Part shown: in pieces, positions 60,514-64,000 of the stretch
How the letters are laid out: the number at the start of each line of letters is the position of its first letter
How positions within the stretch are numbered: the stretch's first letter is position 1
Assembly (NCBI GenBank): GCA_014655195.1
Contig: BNBH01000008.1
Coordinates: 124,001-188,000, forward strand
Reading direction: 5' to 3'
DNA from: Streptomyces cellulosae
Lineage (GTDB): Bacteria; Actinomycetota; Actinomycetes; Streptomycetales; Streptomycetaceae
Length of the DNA: 64,000 bases
The notes under the pieces: model-generated
What the model was told of the DNA's origin: nothing
What the model saw: only the letters and a program-made list of their open reading frames with translations
Database searches by the model: none
Made by a program: the position numbers and the translations under genes

Positions 60514-61308
60514 TCAGGCCCGCCGGTAGCGCGTGAACAGGAATCCGTCCTCCTCCAGCATCGACGACAGCGTGAACCGCCGCGGAACTGTCACTGAGGG
60601 TCCACCGGCGATGCGCTGAGCGTCACCCGCCGTGAGCATCGGGGAGACGGTGAGGCAGAGCTCGTCCAGCACGCCGGCGGCGATCAGCTGGCCGAGCAGC
60701 CGGGGTCCGCCCTCGGTCAGCAGGCGGGTGTGCCCCCGCTCGGCGAGAGCGTGCACGGCCCGGCCGGGGTCCACCCCGGCGCCCTCCCCCGCGACGACCA
60801 CGCGGGCGCCCGCCTTCTCGGCGGCGGCGACGCGCTGCGGATCGGCGGCGGCGCCGGTGAGGACCAGGGTGGGCACCAGCGGGGAGGTGAACAGGGGCAG
60901 CGAGAAGTCGAGGTCCAGGCTCGCCGAGACCACCGCGATCGCGGGCGCCGGGCCCTGTCCCGCGGCCTCGCGTGCGGCGGCGAACTCGGCGCGGGCGCGT
61001 GCCGGGCGGTAGCCCTCCTGCCGTACCGTTTCCGCGCCGACCACGACCGCGTCCGCGAGGGCCCGCAGCACGCCGAAGATCCGCATGTCGGCGGGGCAGG
61101 AGATGGGCTGCGAGCGGCCCTCGTGCTGGGCGGCGCCGTCGAGGGTGGAGACCATGTTGCCGCGCAGCCAGGGCGCGGGGCCGTCGGGACCGGGCTCCGG
61201 GTAGGCGTAGGCGGCGGCCAGCTCGGCCAGGCTCCACTCCCGGGCATCCGCCCCGCCGGCGGCTGCCGTCTCGTCGGTCACATCGGTCACGGGGAACAGG
61301 CGTCGCAT
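60514..61308 (-). CDS. Pyrimidine/riboflavin reductase family protein (RibD C-terminal-like)
   Basis: A 264-residue protein of the RibD-C/dihydrofolate reductase fold: NMVSTLDGAAQ, ALADAVVVGAETVRQEGY and LLTEGGPRLLGQLIAAGVLDEL are the family signatures. It probably reduces a 5-amino-6-ribosylamino-pyrimidine or similar substrate with NADPH. It lacks the N-terminal deaminase of full-length RibD. It is divergent from the zapE-like gene across 37 bases. Confidence 0.88.
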   Translation of the reverse strand: MRRLFPVTDVTDETAAAGGADAREWSLAELAAAYAYPEPGPDGPAPWLRGNMVSTLDGAAQHEGRSQPISCPADMRIFGVLRALADAVVVGAETVRQEGYRPARARAEFAAAREAAGQGPAPAIAVVSASLDLDFSLPLFTSPLVPTLVLTGAAADPQRVAAAEKAGARVVVAGEGAGVDPGRAVHALAERGHTRLLTEGGPRLLGQLIAAGVLDELCLTVSPMLTAGDAQRIAGGPSVTVPRRFTLSSMLEEDGFLFTRYRRA

Positions 61309-61345
61309 GTCAGGCAGTCTTCCACGCCCCGTACGATGGGGGACC

Positions 61346-62446
61346 GTGTCGTCCTCCGCTGCCTCCCGCCCCGGTCCGATAGCCGACGTGGCCCCGCTCT
61401 CGCTGTGCGCCCGCGAGCCGCACGTCCCCGCGGACCGGCTCGTCGCCGAGATGGTGCCGCCGCCGCGGTTCGACGCCGTCCGCTTCGGTACGTACATCCC
61501 GGACCCGAACCAGCCGAGCCAGACCGAGGCCGTGCGCGTCCTCGAGGGCTTCGCGGCGGGTCTCGACGGGAAGCAGGGCGGGGACTCGGGCCGGCGCCGG
61601 CTGTTCGGCTTCGGCAAGGCCCCGAAGAAGGCCCCCTCCGGGCCGCGCGGCGTCTATCTGGACGGCGGCTACGGCGTCGGCAAGACGCACCTGCTGGCCT
61701 CCCTGTGGCACGCCACCCCGGCCGAGCCGGCGCTCAAGGCGTTCGGCACGTTCGTGGAGCTGACGAACCTGGTGGGCGCGCTGGGCTTCCAGCAGACCGT
61801 GAAGACGCTCTCCGGGCACCGGCTGCTGTGCATCGACGAGTTCGAGCTGGACGACCCGGGCGACACCGTCCTGGTCTCGACCCTGCTCGGCAAGCTGGTC
61901 GAGGCGGGCGTCGCGCTCGCCGCCACCTCCAACACGCTGCCCGGCAAGCTCGGCGAGGGCCGCTTCGCGGCGGCCGACTTCCTGCGGGAGATCCAGGGCC
62001 TGTCGGCGCACTTCCGCGCGCTCAGGATCGACGGCGAGGACTACCGGCACCGGGGCCTGCCCGAGGCGCCGCCGCCGTACTCCGACGACGTGGTGACCCG
62101 GGTGGCCCACGCCACCGAGGGCGCGTCGCTGGACGCCTTCCCCGACCTCCTCGACCACCTCGCCCGGGTCCACCCCAGCCGCTACGGCGCCCTCACCGAC
62201 GGCATCGGCGCGGTGTGCCTCACCGGGGTGCGGCCGGTGCCGGACCAGTCGACCGCGCTGCGGCTCGTGGTCCTCGCGGACCGGCTCTACGACCGTGAGG
62301 TGCCGGTGCTCGCGTCGGGGCTGCCGTTCGACCAGCTGTTCAGCGAGGAGATGCTGAAGGGCGGCTACCGCAAGAAGTACTTCCGGGCGATCTCCCGGCT
62401 CACCGCTCTGGCCAGGGACGCCAAGCGGCTCGCGGACACCGTCTGA
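61346..62446 (+). CDS. zapE: ZapE/AFG1-like P-loop ATPase
   Basis: A 366-residue AAA+ type protein. Walker A GGYGVGKT is at 107-114 and Walker B in LLCIDEFELDD; the family's SNTLPGKL follows. In E. coli ZapE is linked to the division ring; in actinobacteria the role is unproven. The GTG is 37 bases from the divergent reductase start and has GGGGGA just upstream. The nearby murC suggests a cell-envelope theme. Confidence 0.87.
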   Translation: MSSSAASRPGPIADVAPLSLCAREPHVPADRLVAEMVPPPRFDAVRFGTYIPDPNQPSQTEAVRVLEGFAAGLDGKQGGDSGRRRLFGFGKAPKKAPSGPRGVYLDGGYGVGKTHLLASLWHATPAEPALKAFGTFVELTNLVGALGFQQTVKTLSGHRLLCIDEFELDDPGDTVLVSTLLGKLVEAGVALAATSNTLPGKLGEGRFAAADFLREIQGLSAHFRALRIDGEDYRHRGLPEAPPPYSDDVVTRVAHATEGASLDAFPDLLDHLARVHPSRYGALTDGIGAVCLTGVRPVPDQSTALRLVVLADRLYDREVPVLASGLPFDQLFSEEMLKGGYRKKYFRAISRLTALARDAKRLADTV

Positions 62447-62850
62447 CACCTCGCCGCACGGACGTTCGACACCCGAACGGACCATCGGCGGCCACGGAAG
62501 TGATCCCGCCAACCCATGTGTTCTTTTCGGGCTGAGTGCGGCGCGGCCCTCCGATGAGACGGTGCAAACGGCCACGCAGGGTTACCGTGTTTCTTGACCA
62601 ACCGTTGACCTTGCGCGGACCTGTGGCACACGGTGCGAACCACCTTGTCAGGTGCGCGTGTTGCGAGGTCGGGCGACCGACGGCCGCACCCCGGGCCCTT
62701 GCCGTCGCTTTACCTCGGCCACTCCGTCCCGCGCCTTCCGCGGCCTTCGCATCCGCGCATACGGCCCGTCACCACGCGGGCCGGTGATCAGCGGGACCGG
62801 TCCTCGTCATGCCCGTCCGACGCGTCCCCACACGCGCCAGGAGGAAACAG
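62447..62850. other. 404-base region upstream of the SulP operon
   Basis: Holds the promoter of the small ORF and SulP genes. Two TTGACC hexamers at 62594-62599 and 62605-62610 form an 11-base direct repeat, which could be a -35 element or part of a regulator site. Nothing that looks coding was found. Confidence 0.5.
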
Positions 62851-63000
62851 ATGCACCGCCCTTACGTCGACCACCCCCGCTCGTCCGGCCGGCGCCCCGA
62901 ACCGTCCGCCGCGACACCTTCCGGGCGCCTGTCCCCCGGTGCCGTACCGCCCCCCGCCGACGCCCAGCGCCGCGCCCGCCGGGCGTGCCGGACCCGGTGA
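62851..63000 (+). CDS. Small 49-codon ORF overlapping the SulP start
   Basis: ATG preceded by a textbook AGGAGGAAACAG site and read by codons with mostly G/C third positions, so it is probably translated. The product (start MHRPYVDHPRSSGRRPEP) is Arg/Pro-rich with no known domain and no membrane segment. Its TGA overlaps the GTG of the SulP gene (GTGA at 62997-63000), so it is placed to couple translation of the transporter. It may act only as a leader peptide. Confidence 0.6.
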   Translation: MHRPYVDHPRSSGRRPEPSAATPSGRLSPGAVPPPADAQRRARRACRTR

Positions 63001-64000
63001 GGGCCCGCGTGCACCGCTTCCCGCATCTGCGGCAGGACGTCGCCGCCTCGCTCGTCGTGTTCCTCGTCGCCCTCCCGCTCTGCGTCGGCGTCGCCGTCGC
63101 CTCCGGGGTCCCCGCCGAACTCGGCCTCGTCACCGGCATCGTGGGCGGTCTGGTGACCGGCCTGCTGCCGGGCAGCAGCCTCCAGGTGTCCGGCCCCGCC
63201 GCCGGACTCACCGTGCTGGTCTACCAGGCGGTGGACTCCTACGGGCTCCCCGCGCTCGGCGTGATCGTGCTCGTGGCCGGGCTGCTCCAGCTCGCCATGG
63301 GGGCGCTGCGGCTCGGCCGCTGGTTCCGGGCGATGTCGTTGTCGGTGATCGAGGGCATGCTGGCCGGCATCGGCCTGGTCCTCATCGCCGGCCAGCTCTA
63401 CGCCGCCGCCGGGCTCGAGGCGCCCGCCGGGGGCGTCGACAAGCTCCTCGGGATGCCCGGGGCCGCCGCGGACGCGCTCGCCGGCCGGGAGGCGCTCGCC
63501 TCGCTGGCGGTCGGCGCGGGCACCGTCGTGGTGATGGTGCTGTGGCGGCGCCTGCCCGGACCGGCCGGGGCCGTGCCGGGCGCGCTCGCCGCGGTGCTGC
63601 TGGCGACGGCGGTCACGGCGGCGTTCGCCGTGCCGGTCTCCACGGTCGAGGTGACGGGCCTGCTCGCGTCCGTCCAGCCGCCCGGAGCCGACGCCTTCGG
63701 TGTCCTCACGGACGTGGGCGTGCTGGGCACGATTCTCGCCTTCGCCCTCATCGCCTCCGCGGAGAGCCTGTTCAGCGCGGCGGCGGTGGACCGGCTGCAC
63801 ACCGGTCCGCGCACCCGCTACAACCGGGAGCTGATGGCGCAGGGCGCGGGCAACACGGTCTGCGGTCTGCTCGGCGCGCTGCCCATGACCGCGGTCATCG
63901 TGCGCAGCTCGGCCAACGTCCAGGCGGGCGCCAGAACCAAGGCGTCCCGGGTGCTGCACGGGGTGTGGCTGCTGCTGTTCGCGGCGCTGCTGCCGTCCGC
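62997..64000 (+). CDS. SulP-family inorganic anion transporter, 3' truncated by window edge
   Basis: The frame opens at the GTG overlapping the 49-codon ORF and stays open to the window end (334 codons). The N-terminal region has the SulP features DVAASLVVFLVALPLCVGVA, the LQVSGPAAGLTVLVYQ loop and repeated membrane spans, with an EGMLAGIGLVLIAGQ segment further on. SulP carriers move sulfate, bicarbonate or other anions. The missing C-terminus (and any STAS or carbonic anhydrase domain) lies outside the window. Confidence 0.9.
   Translation, partial: MRARVHRFPHLRQDVAASLVVFLVALPLCVGVAVASGVPAELGLVTGIVGGLVTGLLPGSSLQVSGPAAGLTVLVYQAVDSYGLPALGVIVLVAGLLQLAMGALRLGRWFRAMSLSVIEGMLAGIGLVLIAGQLYAAAGLEAPAGGVDKLLGMPGAAADALAGREALASLAVGAGTVVVMVLWRRLPGPAGAVPGALAAVLLATAVTAAFAVPVSTVEVTGLLASVQPPGADAFGVLTDVGVLGTILAFALIASAESLFSAAAVDRLHTGPRTRYNRELMAQGAGNTVCGLLGALPMTAVIVRSSANVQAGARTKASRVLHGVWLLLFAALLPS

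Noticed and set aside
58464..60536. Forward open frame opposite murC
   Set aside because: Antisense to murC and its neighbour; low-complexity composition and no ribosome-binding site.

Overview
The window is high-GC (well above 70%), has strongly G/C-biased third codon positions, uses many GTG/TTG starts, and has operons joined by ATGA/GTGA overlaps. With a germacradienol/geosmin synthase, a CprB-type gamma-butyrolactone-receptor homologue, a CvnABCD 'conservon', an SSI-type protease inhibitor and a Streptomyces-type SAV2148-family protein, it is almost certainly a Streptomyces chromosome, in a mostly syntenic core-like region. No tRNA, rRNA, IS element, prophage or CRISPR array was seen. Both ends cut a gene: a sulfite reductase on the left and a SulP transporter on the right.

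Layout. (1) 1-8605, forward: an assimilatory sulfur operon (sulfite reductase, small zinc ribbon, CysH, CysC, CysD, CysN), then a sulfonate-type ABC importer (binding protein, ATPase, permease) and a sirohydrochlorin chelatase-like gene that could supply siroheme iron insertion. (2) 8609-18000: a DUF1697 protein, an MMPL exporter, an OleD-like macrolide glycosyltransferase, a sugar ABC importer without its ATPase, a phosphotransferase-fold protein and a DEDDh exonuclease. (3) 18126-31922: a HEPN-domain protein, then the glycogen/maltodextrin-to-trehalose enzymes GlgX, TreY and TreZ. Between TreY and TreZ sit two paralogous M14 metallopeptidases, an SSI-family serine protease inhibitor overlapping one of them, and a DUF1707-FHA protein. 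(4) 31988-38056, reverse: an M24 peptidase, a PDZ membrane protein, geosmin synthase, a DUF89 phosphatase-like protein and the CprB-like regulator, with a 16-bp tandem repeat array between the last two. (5) 38466-43403: a binding lipoprotein followed by a conservon (sensor-like kinase, roadblock, DUF742, GTPase). (6) 43473-46995, reverse: an osmoprotectant ABC importer. (7) 47270-57901: a two-component system, a sugar-nucleotide epimerase, then a second two-component system next to a compact set of GT2, DUF2064, methyltransferase, membrane protein, cytochrome b/molybdopterin oxidoreductase and GT-C-like polytopic protein. (8) 57919-64000: msrB, murC, a small conserved protein, a RibD-like reductase, a ZapE-like ATPase and a SulP transporter preceded by an overlapping 49-codon ORF.

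Most worth following up are the uncharacterised envelope-type cluster at 50620-57901, the M14/SSI/M14 arrangement at 24552-28085, the tandem array and palindromic operator around cprB, and the conservon kinase whose presumed phosphoacceptor position is not a histidine. All family calls come from reading motifs by eye; no database search was run. Starts were chosen from ribosome-binding sites, overlaps and family N-termini.
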